From: Acidobacteriaceae bacterium KBS 89
GTDB taxonomy: Bacteria > Acidobacteriota > Terriglobia > Terriglobales > Acidobacteriaceae
DNA: 64,000 nt
Assembly: GCA_000381605.1 (NCBI GenBank)
Contig: KB906760.1
Span: 372,001 to 436,000, forward strand
Direction: 5' to 3'
The translations under genes were made by a program, and so were the position numbers. The notes below the pieces were generated by a model. The model made no database searches. It worked only from the letters and a program-made list of their open reading frames with translations, and had not been told where the DNA came from. This document shows positions 53,557-62,796 of this stretch, piece after piece; the first letter of the stretch is position 1, and each line of letters opens with the position of its first letter.

Positions 53557-54079
53557 AAAGTCAGAACATCTGAGTTGGCGCATCATCGCCAAGTCACTCA
53601 TTTAGCAGCGAGGGTGCCACTTGTCTGTATAGTCGCCTTGTCGGACAGATGACTTCGAGAGCTTACTGTCGGGTCATGGATAAACCGGAAGTTAGGCCGC
53701 TTGGCGATTTCAGGGCAAGGCACTCGTCGAGCTAGCCGGGTAAGCCACTCGAAAGAGTGGATGATGCTGGTGAATTTACGGAGTCTAGCCAATAGGTCGG
53801 CTTTATGAATACTTAAGCTCTGATGTTGGCCTTCAATTTACCCAGATAGACAATTGCGATTCCTGATAACTGAAATCAAATTCCCTGTTCCGTCTGGGCC
53901 TAATCCAGAAGAAGGCGCGGGAAATCACTTGGATCCAGGGGGATAGACGGGTAACGCAAGGGCATTTTCCCGCAAAATCCCCTGAAAATCCCTGTATTAA
54001 TCCCTGATAGCAGGGAATCGGGCCGGGAGAGCGGTTTGCTCAGGACTGCATCCACCGCCACAGACTAATCTGATGTAGT
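53557..54079. repeat. Intergenic region with several copies of the dispersed motif
   Basis: No gene. Motif-like copies near 53589 (GCCAAGTCACTCATTTAGC), 53716 (GCAAGGCACTCGTCGAGC) and 53743 (GTAAGCCACTCGAAAGAG), with a GATAAACCGG block near 53680; compare 26692-27111. The remainder shows no coding sign on the plus strand; the right end may contain the tail of the antitoxin remnant. Confidence 0.5.
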
Positions 54080-54435
54080 CCAATGAAGACCACGAGACTG
54101 GCATCCTTCCATTGCGGTTGAAGAGCGCTGAACTGGAACTACTGCTGAAGGCGAGCACGAAGAAATGCCGACAACGAGCATGGGATGCATCGAGGGTCAA
54201 AGATTTCTGGAGCATCTTTCGATGACGCAAAGGTCCGTCACGGTAGGATGAGCCTGTAAATCTCCTCATAGGTCATTCCATGGGCTGAGGTGAGTCCACA
54301 GATTTGGGGGGAAGGCCCTCCTCGACCAGCCGGGCCAGTTCACGGTCCGAATGCAGAGGACCAATCCCTAGTTTGGTCTCAACGCGACGATAGAACATCC
54401 GATGGTTCTCACTTCGCGCCAATTGGCTTGGGTCA
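54080..54435 (-). pseudogene. Decayed Xre/MbcA/ParS-type antitoxin (DUF2384)
   Basis: Following frames on the minus strand: TQANWREVRTI, then RMFYRRVETKLGIGPLHSD and RELARLVEEGLPPKSVDS in a second frame, then HGMTYEEIYRLILP, a stop, and RTFA in a third, then HRKMLQKSLTLDASH. This reproduces the N-terminal half of MbcA/ParS/Xre antitoxins (LARLVEEGLPP, SL..HG.T..EIYRLI.PRRT..HR....PL...ES). The toxin-binding C-terminal half is no longer recognisable, and no RES-domain toxin gene is found beside it. Several indels and at least one stop rule out function. Confidence 0.7.
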
Positions 54436-54951
54436 TGGTTGTGCCTCTGGCAGTACGCCCAATTATAAGAGCCTTGGCCTGCGTTCGATTTGAGGAGCGG
54501 GAATTGGGTGAGCGGTGGATTAGTGCCGAAAACGCGCCAGCATCACCGCTTGGTCACTCCGGCCTCTGTGTGAGCATGGAACGCCACGTTCACTGGATGA
54601 ACTGGCTTCTAAACGCTTTTTCTTCTCAAAGTAAGTTGCTCCGCGTCCCATCCACGCATTACAGCGATCTGGTTTCGGCACGCCCTGTCGGCTCCTATAC
54701 AAGAGAAATAAGGACCCACGTGCTCATCCCATCCCGGTCCCGTAGGGCGCATAACAGTTGTGCTTTGCTTGTTTTGAATCCCCTTAAAGTGGGGTAGGGT
54801 CTATCAGATCGATTTGAAGCATATGGAACGAGTTCATTGCCAAGTGGTATACGTATCCCAGCAGAAAATTCAAATACACTAGGCTTCAAAAACGGATAGA
54901 TTCCGTTTCTTCTGAGCCCAAGACAGTTTTTACCAGCAGATCAGGATAAGA
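54436..54951. other. Upstream region of the GH54 gene
   Basis: A plus-strand frame at 54402-54797 is open but has no protein-like composition or motif. The promoter of the arabinofuranosidase gene should be near the right end; AGGA lies seven bases before its ATG. Confidence 0.4.
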
Positions 54952-57900
54952 ATGAAAACGAGAATCGATTTTGTGCTTGGACTCGCGCTTGTGCTTACGG
55001 TCATCGGGGCCACTTTGACGATGGCGCAACAGTCTCCTGGGGGTGATGTCGTTCCTCCACACAGGCCTCAAGGCTCGTGCGACGTCTATGCGGCTGCCGG
55101 TGACCCATGTGTCGCGGCACATAGCACGACCCGTGCGTTATATACCACCTATAACGGTCCCCTCTACCAGGTTTTGCGCCAATCGGACGGCAAGACCATG
55201 GACATTGGCGTTGTCCAGGCTACTGCCACGCCAGTTCCGGATCCCGGCGGATACGCGGACGCAGGCGAACAGGATAAGTTCTGCGCCGGTACCTATTGCT
55301 GGATCAGCATCATCTACGACCAGTCTCCCAAACACAACGACTTGATTCAGGCTCCCCGTGGCGGATTCAGTGGCCCGGCATTGGGAGGTTTCAACACCCT
55401 TCCGATCGCGGACATGGCCCCGATCACGATCATGGGGCACAAGGTCTACGGTGTGTTCATCGAACCGGGCATGGGGCTTCGCCAAAACGATGTGAAAGGC
55501 ACCGCGGTCGACGACCAGGCCGAGGGGCAATACTGGGTCGTCAACGGGAAGCATTTCAACGCCGGTTGCTGTTTCGACTACGGTAATGCCGAGATTGACA
55601 GTCGCGATGATGATAACGGCACCATGGAGACCCTCTACTTCGGTAACGCCACGCCGTGGTACAGCGGGGCCGGTGACGGGCCGTGGATTATGACCGATCA
55701 GGAAAATAACCTTGTCGGGTGCGTCAACGATGATGGGACCAAAGGCTGTCCCAATTTACCCAGCATCCCCTGGCGCTTTGTAACCGCAATCGGCAAAGGA
55801 GAACCACACCATTGGACATCCATGGGTGGTGACGCGCAAAAGGGCGCTCTGTCGGTCATGTTCGATGGGCACCGTGTCAATCCAACCTATGACCCGATGC
55901 GCAAGCAGGGGGCGATTCTCCTGGGCAACGGTGGTGACAATAGTATCGGTTCGCAAGGAACGTTCTATGAAGGAGCGATGACCGCTGCTGGTACGTTCCC
56001 CTCGGACGCTACCGACCAGCTCGTCCAGGCGAATGTTGTCGCAGCACGATACGATGTAGCTCCGCTTAGTTTGGCTCCGACTGCGACGACAGGAATGCAT
56101 GGAGGCCCGCAGACGTTCACTCCGGGATCTTCGCGAGACTTCACCGTGACATTCACGAATACAACGGGGGCTCCTGCAGCCGACGTTTCGTTGACCATTG
56201 CCGTACCCAGCAAACAGTGGACCGCAGTCGTTTCGGGCGCTACCCAGACGTCGAAGACGTTCGCTCAAGAGGTCGCTCCGGGTGAGAGCGTAAGCGCGAC
56301 TTTCAAAGTCACCTCCGCGCCAGTAGCCTTCAACGGCGATCTCGTCGGCCATGCATCGTGGACGAATCCGACCAGCGGCAGAAAGCAGGTTGATACGGCG
56401 GTTGAAAAGATCCGTAATGCCAGCCCGGTCAAGATCAACGAGTTTCGAGTCAACTCAAGCGCTCCCGTCAACGCGACAGATTCATTTATCGAGCTCTACA
56501 ACGCAGGTTCTCAAAGCGTCGATCTTTCTAATTGGACATTGACCGAGCACCCAGCCCATCAGGCAACCTTCTCGACGGTAAAGATCCCGGTCGGAACGAA
56601 GCTTGCAGCTGGCGGCTTCTACCTGCTTGGCCTCTCCAACTCGGGGCTGGCTGTTCCTTCACACGCAGGTGACAGCACGATCCATGTCAGAAACACCGAT
56701 GGAATGTCGGTCGGCGACACGATCAACGTCGGCACCGGCTCCAGTATGGAAGTGCGCAAGATCGCAAGCCTCGGGACGGCTGCCAGCAACCATACGACGT
56801 TGTGGCAATCGCTTCCCCAAGAACTGGTGATCACAGTTCCTGCCGGCTCGACCAATGTGCCGGTCGAGGATGCATCTGGCTTTGCTGTTGGTCAAAAGAT
56901 CGCGCTTGGCTATGGCTCTACCTATCCGATTGTTGCGAATACTGTGGAGCAGTACGAGATCGCGACGGTGACCGCTATCGGCAAGCGAGGAACGCAAGCG
57001 TATCTGGCGATGGAGGCGCCTGCGGGAGCCACCAACATCCAGGTGACATCCCTCGCAAATGTCTCCACCGGTGACAAGATCAGGTTGGATATCGACAGCG
57101 TTGGTCATGGGATCGAAACCGTAACGGTGGAGCATGTCGGCACAGTAGCGAGTCAGACCAATCTCTCAGCTCCTGCGAGCGCCGGAGCAACCCGGATCAG
57201 CGTGCGCCGAGCGGAGGGTTTCGCCGCAGGCGACAAGATCACGGTCGGCACGCCTGCAAGCCAGCAGGTTGTCACCGTCACTGCGGTGGGCCCCCCAGGA
57301 TCGGATGGTACCTCCATCGACTTCACACCCGCACTTGCCAAACCTCATGTGGCCAGTGAATGGGTAGTATCTCCGGGAACAGGCCTGGACCTCGCAGCAC
57401 CCTTACGGTTCAACCATGCGGCCAACCTTCCGTTCAGCGATCGCGGAACAGGAATCAGCTTCCAGCCGGCGACTGCCTTTGCCCATTCGAGCAACGAGCC
57501 AGTTCAGGCGCTCGGGTCAGGCATAACGCTCGACAGACCACTGACCAACAACCACGCGATCCACGCGCCCTTACGTGATGCCGCAGTCAAGACCGCGGGA
57601 TACCAGGGTATGCCAAAGCCCAACCAGTGGTTTGGCGGGCCGGAATTCACCACGAAGTCCCCGCAGTTCGGCCGTACCCTCAACATCGAAGAAGGCAGCA
57701 TCGTGCTCCGTGACCCTTCGGGAGTGGTTGCCGACAGCCTTAACTATGGAGGCCTTGTCGATCCATGGGCCGCCGAAGGGGATCAAGCTGTCTCAGGAGC
57801 TCCGGTAAGCGGCTGCTACGCCCCGGCACCTGGCTCAGTGTTCAATCCCTGGTCGACAGTTGTGGCGCCTGTTGCCATCAATACGAGCGCAGGACGGTTC

Positions 57901-58425
57901 CCTGACGGCGTCGATACCGACAGCAACTGTACTGACTTTTCAACGCAGGCCGCTGCATCTTTGTCGGCTACGTCGGCCGCGGGTGCAACGAACATCAAGG
58001 TCGCCAGTACGGAAGGCTTCCGCCCTGGCCAGACAGTCCATATTGGTTCCGGTGCAAATACTGAAACCGCCGTCATTGCCGCGGTTGGAACTGCAGGCGC
58101 CACGACGGTACCCATTTCCACTGATGCTGGAGCAACTCTTCTCCCTGCCGTAAACGTGACTGGCTTTGGTAAGGGCCAAACAATCACGATCGACGAAGGA
58201 GCAAATTCTGAAACGGCTGTTGTTTCTTCGATTAGAGGCCGTGGCGCTGCCACCATCACAGTCGTGGCACCCCTCGCTCACGGTCACGCGGCTGGCGCGC
58301 AGATCTCGGGTAGCGGCATCAGCCTCACCACACCACTAACCCGGGCTCATACCGATGGAGCGCAGGTCTCCGACAGCGTTCCAACTCCCGGCGCGCCGAA
58401 CCAATATAACCTTAGAAATCATTGA
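54952..58425 (+). CDS. Secreted GH54 alpha-L-arabinofuranosidase with LTD and repeat modules
   Basis: A 1157-residue modular enzyme. Signal peptide about 1-25. Residues 41-375 are a GH54 catalytic domain like fungal AbfB: SCDVYAAAGDPCVAAHSTTR, IIYDQSPKHNDLIQAP and CCFDYGNAE. Aligned to the Aspergillus kawachii enzyme as I recall it, the nucleophile Glu (MxDxENN) is E251 and the acid/base Asp (GGDNxxGxQGTFYEG) is D329. Then a NEW3/CARDB-like domain (about 380-480) and a lamin-tail domain (VKINEFRVNSSAP, FIELYNAGSQSVDLSNWTL) that seems split by inserted repeats and resumes at IVLRDPSGVVADSLNYGG. Six GxxVGDxIxVG-type beta units lie at 570-790 and 1010-1100. The fungal CBM42 is absent. Product: free L-arabinose from arabinan or arabinoxylan side chains. 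Confidence 0.9.
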   Translation: MKTRIDFVLGLALVLTVIGATLTMAQQSPGGDVVPPHRPQGSCDVYAAAGDPCVAAHSTTRALYTTYNGPLYQVLRQSDGKTMDIGVVQATATPVPDPGGYADAGEQDKFCAGTYCWISIIYDQSPKHNDLIQAPRGGFSGPALGGFNTLPIADMAPITIMGHKVYGVFIEPGMGLRQNDVKGTAVDDQAEGQYWVVNGKHFNAGCCFDYGNAEIDSRDDDNGTMETLYFGNATPWYSGAGDGPWIMTDQENNLVGCVNDDGTKGCPNLPSIPWRFVTAIGKGEPHHWTSMGGDAQKGALSVMFDGHRVNPTYDPMRKQGAILLGNGGDNSIGSQGTFYEGAMTAAGTFPSDATDQLVQANVVAARYDVAPLSLAPTATTGMHGGPQTFTPGSSRDFTVTFTNTTGAPAADVSLTIAVPSKQWTAVVSGATQTSKTFAQEVAPGESVSATFKVTSAPVAFNGDLVGHASWTNPTSGRKQVDTAVEKIRNASPVKINEFRVNSSAPVNATDSFIELYNAGSQSVDLSNWTLTEHPAHQATFSTVKIPVGTKLAAGGFYLLGLSNSGLAVPSHAGDSTIHVRNTDGMSVGDTINVGTGSSMEVRKIASLGTAASNHTTLWQSLPQELVITVPAGSTNVPVEDASGFAVGQKIALGYGSTYPIVANTVEQYEIATVTAIGKRGTQAYLAMEAPAGATNIQVTSLANVSTGDKIRLDIDSVGHGIETVTVEHVGTVASQTNLSAPASAGATRISVRRAEGFAAGDKITVGTPASQQVVTVTAVGPPGSDGTSIDFTPALAKPHVASEWVVSPGTGLDLAAPLRFNHAANLPFSDRGTGISFQPATAFAHSSNEPVQALGSGITLDRPLTNNHAIHAPLRDAAVKTAGYQGMPKPNQWFGGPEFTTKSPQFGRTLNIEEGSIVLRDPSGVVADSLNYGGLVDPWAAEGDQAVSGAPVSGCYAPAPGSVFNPWSTVVAPVAINTSAGRFPDGVDTDSNCTDFSTQAAASLSATSAAGATNIKVASTEGFRPGQTVHIGSGANTETAVIAAVGTAGATTVPISTDAGATLLPAVNVTGFGKGQTITIDEGANSETAVVSSIRGRGAATITVVAPLAHGHAAGAQISGSGISLTTPLTRAHTDGAQVSDSVPTPGAPNQYNLRNH
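56661..58240 (+). repeat. Degenerate beta-unit repeats inside the GH54 protein
   Basis: Six copies of a 30-45-residue unit: IHVRNTDGMSVGDTINVG, VPVEDASGFAVGQKIALG, IQVTSLANVSTGDKIRL, ISVRRAEGFAAGDKITVG, IKVASTEGFRPGQTVHIG and VNVTGFGKGQTITI, each followed by ExxxVxxVG. Four lie together (56.66-57.3 kb) and two near the C-terminus (57.99-58.24 kb), with GSGI-L--PL---H joins between. Confidence 0.7.
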
Positions 58426-58722
58426 GCGGTAGGAACTGGGACCTTTAACGAACGGTTCGGTCCTATAGCCGGGACATTGGCCGATCAGAGATCGTCACAT
58501 TTCATGCTTGGACAGCTTCGGATGAATGAGTGTCCATGGCGTTGGATCACGAATCGATTACTTCAGACCAACGCACCTCAATGAAATCAATTTGACTTAT
58601 CGGTAGCGAGAAACGCGTCTTGTGTTTACCAATGTGAGTCGTTCCCGAAAAGTCGTGATTGCGGCAAGTTCGCTGGTAACCAGGTAGTCGCGACAGCCAG
58701 GAGGCAGAAAGCCCGAGCGCGA

Positions 58723-58919
58723 TTAGTGGATGCGTTCATGGGTGAAGCGGTCGCCGGCCCGCCCAATACGGCAGTGCGGGCAGGAGTGCCTTCGGGGTAG
58801 TCGATACCCTCCTCGTGCGGGCAGCCGATGACGCGGTCGGTCAACGCTAGATCCTGATCAAACCGATAGTCCGCTCTCCTGAGCGCGCCCGGAGGAACTC
58901 GTGCTTTTCTGTTGAACTT
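58723..58919 (-). pseudogene. Broken small zinc-binding-type protein
   Basis: The minus strand reads KFNRKARVPPGALRRADYRF, then LTDRVIGCPHEEGIDYPEGT in one frame and CPHCRIGRAGDRFTHERIH with a stop in the next. The pieces join at the Pro/Cys after PEGT to give a CPHE...CPHC protein of about 65 residues. There is no start codon in frame at the left end and one frameshift. The intact form resembles small Cys/His proteins of Acidobacteriota (from memory). The flanking 58426-58722 shows nothing. Confidence 0.6.
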
Positions 58920-59022
58920 GCGCGGCCGAAGGCCTGCTCAACTTGCATGGAGACACGTCATCCGAGCGAAATCGGTTTCGGTGACCCCACCGATGGTGCA
59001 GTCTCTCGCAATCAGGTTGTAA

Positions 59023-61005
59023 CTACAACGGAAGGCCGACGCGCCGCACCAACCGAGAAAAGCGCGGGTCGGAGCGCAGTGGATCCATGCAGGGATCGAT
59101 CTTGAGATAGGTCAGCCCCTTATCGCGCACATCATAAGATTTTTCCAGCCATGTGAACGCTGCATCCTTTTCACCGAGTCCCGCATAGACCAGCGCGATC
59201 TCGTATCTCCCGATACCATTTTTCTGAACGTGCTCTTGGAGCCTCGAAATCGTCGCGCGTGCTTCGCCTACTCGCTCCATCCGAGCGTAAACGTTCCCCA
59301 TATGCCCTAAAGCGTGTGGTTGATCCCCTAGCTTCTGGAACTCGCCGACCGCTCTTCCATACATTCCTTTCTCCGCGTAGATGACACCTGACTCGAACGG
59401 AAACAGAAACTTAGGAGGATGAGGTTCCAGCAAATGTGCTCGTTGAAGCTGTGAAAGCGCCTCGTCATATTGATGAGCAAAGTAGTAGACGATTCCGGCA
59501 GTGTAAAACGAGCGGCTGGAAACAGGATCGAGCTGAAGAACCAACTGCACCTCCGCAATCGCCTCGGGCAGTCGGCCCACGCGCTCAAGGTAGAAGGCAT
59601 ATGTAGTGTGGACGGATGCCAGGTTTGGATTGAGTTCAAGCGCTCGCTTGAGCTCCTTCTCCGAAGTGGTCCAATCCCAGCTAAGATCCATCACGGCGTC
59701 CGCAAGCTCGGCATGGCCCTGAGGCAGAGATTCATCCAACTCAATCGCCCTGATCGCTTCGCTCTTCTGTCTCGGAAACGCCTCGGTATACGCCAGCCAA
59801 CCGGCTTCACCCATCCAGCCGTACCCATCGGCCAATGCAGCATGCGCCCGTGCGTAGTTGGGATCTTTTTCAATGGCGTCTTCTAAAAAGCCGACGGCCT
59901 TCTTCGGATCTCCCTGGTTCAAAAGGTAAATGCCTTGCAGGTATAAATCGTGAGCCTCCCCGTTGACGGGGCGAGCACGTGCCAAGCGCGCTTGCTCCTG
60001 CGGTGTCACATTGATGCTGATCTCGTCCGCAATTGCTTGTGCCACCTCGCCCTGCAACGCCAGAACGCTGGTCAGGTCGCGTACATAGTTATGGGCCCAG
60101 ATGTGATCATCGGTCCTGGCGTCGATCAACTGGGCGGTGATTCGCACCTGATTACGCTCGCGCACAACGGACCCCTCCACGATCGCATCCACTCCTAACT
60201 CGCGGGCGATCTCAGGCAAGGTCTTCTTCGTACCCTTATAAGTCATCGCCGAGGTCCTGGAGATGACGCGTAACGCAGAAACCTGGCCTAGGTCGGCAAT
60301 CAATTCTTCCGTTATACCGTCAGCGAAGTAATCCTGACTCGGATCGCCCGAGAGGTTTTCAAGGGGCAGTATCGCGATGGAGTTAATCTTCGTCGCTCCA
60401 TTTGAATCGGTAGAAAAGCCTTTGAAGCTCGCATAACCGATGATGGCGATGAGGCCTAATCCCAGCAAAACGCTGACTAATACGCGCGACCCGCGACGCG
60501 ATCTTGCCTCGGAGAGGCTGAGTGCCCCGCTTATCTCCGCCTTGGGCCTCTCGCCGAACCTTGCCTGAGCGGTGGTTCCTTCCGCGAAAACCGGGATATC
60601 GGTTTCGGCGGATGTCTGAGCCGATGTCTCTTGAGACTCCCATTGAAACTTAGGCACATACGACCCGATTGGAAGTTCGATGCGGACTTCCGTCTTCTTT
60701 CCCGATTCCTGGTAGTACTGTGCCAGTTTTTTTCGGACTTCGCTGGCTTTGACCCGAACCACCGCGTCATTTGCGGTGTCGTAGCCGATCGGACGCCCGA
60801 ACATCTCGGCTCCAATCATCCGCTCGCGCAGGGAATCGAATCGCCCTGCCAGCGCATGCTCAACGATTAATTGGAGAAAGTCCTGGGCACGCTTACTCCC
60901 CGCAAACGCACGACTCGCCATCACGTCTTTGAGATGATCGCGAACCAAACCGGCCGCTTCCGGACTAGGTTCATCCGGCTTCGAAACTGGATCGGTCGAT
61001 GACAT
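59023..61005 (-). CDS. Membrane protein with TolB/FlgO-like domain and TPR repeats
   Basis: A 660-residue protein. The N-terminus (about 20-120; VMASRAFAGSKRAQDFLQLIVEHAL, DAVVRVKASEVRKKLAQYY) is the conserved segment found at the front of many acidobacterial regulators and adenylate-cyclase-like proteins, perhaps DNA-binding. One transmembrane helix (about 174-195, VLVSVLLGLGLIAIIGYASF) follows; then a TolB N-terminal/FlgO-like domain (IAILPLENLSGDPSQDYFADGITEELIADL) and at least six TPRs (DLYLQGIYLLNQGDPKKAVGF..., AEKELKRALELNPNLASVHT). Likely a membrane-linked scaffold or sensor with the TPR part outside. AAGAGG precedes the ATG. Confidence 0.88.
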   Translation of the reverse strand: MSSTDPVSKPDEPSPEAAGLVRDHLKDVMASRAFAGSKRAQDFLQLIVEHALAGRFDSLRERMIGAEMFGRPIGYDTANDAVVRVKASEVRKKLAQYYQESGKKTEVRIELPIGSYVPKFQWESQETSAQTSAETDIPVFAEGTTAQARFGERPKAEISGALSLSEARSRRGSRVLVSVLLGLGLIAIIGYASFKGFSTDSNGATKINSIAILPLENLSGDPSQDYFADGITEELIADLGQVSALRVISRTSAMTYKGTKKTLPEIARELGVDAIVEGSVVRERNQVRITAQLIDARTDDHIWAHNYVRDLTSVLALQGEVAQAIADEISINVTPQEQARLARARPVNGEAHDLYLQGIYLLNQGDPKKAVGFLEDAIEKDPNYARAHAALADGYGWMGEAGWLAYTEAFPRQKSEAIRAIELDESLPQGHAELADAVMDLSWDWTTSEKELKRALELNPNLASVHTTYAFYLERVGRLPEAIAEVQLVLQLDPVSSRSFYTAGIVYYFAHQYDEALSQLQRAHLLEPHPPKFLFPFESGVIYAEKGMYGRAVGEFQKLGDQPHALGHMGNVYARMERVGEARATISRLQEHVQKNGIGRYEIALVYAGLGEKDAAFTWLEKSYDVRDKGLTYLKIDPCMDPLRSDPRFSRLVRRVGLPL

Positions 61006-61201
61006 AAGCCTCTTAGCTTCTGTTGGAGTGACTTTATCACAGCAAACGTCCGTTTGTCGGATAACAAACGGTCCGCCGCGCCACGCTTAAATCTATGAAA
61101 AGACAAGCACCATCAATTGAGGCCCCAACATACTGTTCCGAACATTCCACGGGGACGAAACCGATGCTTTCATACTCGCAGACAACATCGGAGATGAGTC
61201 C

Positions 61202-61870
61202 TTGCAGACGAACAGCTGTGAAAACTGGATACGATCTCCGTGCCCTCCGTCTGGCTCTAGTGCCCGTTACCACCGCTTCCTTGCGCTCCAACCGATCTTC
61301 AATCGCCGGGGAAAGATCTTCGGCTACGAAGCATTGTCTCGTTCCGGATGGGATAACCGGTTCACTGGAGACTCCGATGCGGCTACGAAGATGATGATCC
61401 GCGACTGGATGGTTCATGGATTGGACGAACTCACAGGTGGCTGTCGAACCTTTCTCAACTGCACACGTGAAGCATTGGTAGGAGGCTTGTTGACACTGCT
61501 CCGGCCTTCGACCGTGCTTGAGCTGCTCGAAACGGTTGAGCCTGACAAAGAGGTCCTGGCTGCCTGCCGCCAAATGAAAGCATTGGGCTATCAGATTGCA
61601 CTTGATGACTTTCGCCATTGCGAAAAGATGGAGGATCTGGTCGCTCTGGCGGACTATATCAAGGTCGATTTTCGGCTCTCGTGTAACGAGGAGCGCAGGG
61701 AGATTATCCGTCGCCTGAAGACGAGTACCGCGACGCTCGTGGCGGAAAAAATCGAAACAAACGAAGAATTTGAAATGGCTCTGACTGAAGGATTCCGGCT
61801 ATTTCAAGGATATTACCTGGGCCGTCCTACGGTCTTTTCGAAGCACAAGGTCTTTCCACTACCAACGTGA
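61202..61870 (+). CDS. Stand-alone EAL domain lacking the HDOD partner
   Basis: A protein of up to 222 residues, homologous to the first half of YuxH-type EAL-HDOD proteins: FLALQPIFNRRGKIFGYEAL, TFLNCTREALVGGLLTLL, QIALDDFRHCEKMEDLVALA, IKVDFRLSCNEE, VAEKIETNEEFEMA and FQGYYLGRPTVFS. It ends just after the EAL fold, while relatives continue for 180 residues with HDOD. The DDFG motif is DDFR, so c-di-GMP hydrolysis is doubtful and binding or a purely structural role is more likely. The start is uncertain (TTG at 61202; no good ribosome-binding site). Divergent from the TolB/TPR gene. Confidence 0.8.
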   Translation: MQTNSCENWIRSPCPPSGSSARYHRFLALQPIFNRRGKIFGYEALSRSGWDNRFTGDSDAATKMMIRDWMVHGLDELTGGCRTFLNCTREALVGGLLTLLRPSTVLELLETVEPDKEVLAACRQMKALGYQIALDDFRHCEKMEDLVALADYIKVDFRLSCNEERREIIRRLKTSTATLVAEKIETNEEFEMALTEGFRLFQGYYLGRPTVFSKHKVFPLPT

Positions 61871-61992
61871 ACCATCTCCGTCGCCAGCACTAAGTTCGTT
61901 CATTCACATTCCATGTGAGAAAGCGACGGAGGCGGTGAGGTTGGAAGCTTCGAACTCAGCAACTGGTCGTACTACGAAGGAAAGAGGTGAAC

Positions 61993-62523
61993 ATGCTGGA
62001 GCCGATGCACATCTTTGACGAAAGAGCGACAACCAATATCTTGACTCAAGAGATGCACAGTCTGTACCTGTTCTCGTTCCTGCTAACTGCTGACAACGAT
62101 ATAGCTGGGCAATGTTATGTCTGCGGGTTGGGAGAATGTGTCGAAGGAATCAGCGTCTTCATGGATTGGGCACGTTCATGGGCGCGCCAGACCATTCTGA
62201 AGCATGCAATACGGATGATCATGCCTGCGCCAGAGCACATGGATAACTTGTCGTCGATCAGTCTCAAAGGAGCGGCGACATCAGGAAGGAACAACCTCTT
62301 CGCCGCGATTGTCGAACTCAGTGCCTTCGAGCGTTTTGTCTTCGTCATGTCAGTTCTCGAAAAGCAGTCCGACGAAGATTGCTCGGTGCTTCTGGGATGC
62401 TCGCGGCGGGATGTCATGATTGCCCGCGAGTTGGCGTTCCAACGTCTTGCAGACACTGAGGACGCCTACGATCAATACATGTGGGCAGCCCGATCGATTG
62501 CACCGGATGGATTATTAGCGTAG
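61993..62523 (+). CDS. Sigma-70-like (ECF-type) regulatory protein
   Basis: A 176-residue protein with the two-part layout of ECF sigma factors: a helical N-terminal part corresponding to region 2 (MHSLYLFSFLLTADNDIAGQ and SWARQTILKHAIRMI) and a C-terminal part like region 4 (AFERFVFVMSVLEKQSDEDC, then LLGCSRRDVMIARELAFQRL). The usual DNA-melting residues are not obvious, so it may be an inactive or specialised member. AAAGAGG lies five bases before the ATG at 61993; a GTG two codons earlier is also in frame. It follows the EAL gene by about 120 bases and is followed by a strong terminator. Confidence 0.72.
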   Translation: MLEPMHIFDERATTNILTQEMHSLYLFSFLLTADNDIAGQCYVCGLGECVEGISVFMDWARSWARQTILKHAIRMIMPAPEHMDNLSSISLKGAATSGRNNLFAAIVELSAFERFVFVMSVLEKQSDEDCSVLLGCSRRDVMIARELAFQRLADTEDAYDQYMWAARSIAPDGLLA

Positions 62524-62769
62524 CGCGCAATCCCTCACCACGCTCGGAGAGTATTGACCCAAGAAGTAAAACCTTCCCTGAATGTTGACCTACCTTCCTC
62601 GCTGGAGCCAGGTCTCGCTTTTTAGGAGGGGGTACCCCTCCCCCCCTATTACCCGCGCGTAAGCCGTTTATATTCATTGATTTACGCAAGGGGGATTCCT
62701 GTAAAATATTCATAATAAAATGGTTGCGTCCAAAATATTGCATCGAAACGGGTTAGCGGCCTAAAAGAC

Positions 62770-62796
62770 AAAAGCCCCGCCGGTGCGGGAGCTTTT
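62770..62796. terminator. Symmetrical intrinsic terminator
   Basis: AAAAGCCCCGC - CGGT - GCGGGAGCTTTT forms a strong stem (one bulge) with A and T tracts on either side, so it can act on both strands. It is about 250 bases after the sigma-like gene. Confidence 0.75.

Noticed and set aside
54402..54797. 131-residue plus frame
   Set aside because: Partly antisense to the antitoxin remnant and without protein-like features.
62414..62743. 109-residue minus frame
   Set aside because: Antisense to the sigma-like gene end and an AT/GC-skewed intergenic stretch; no motif.
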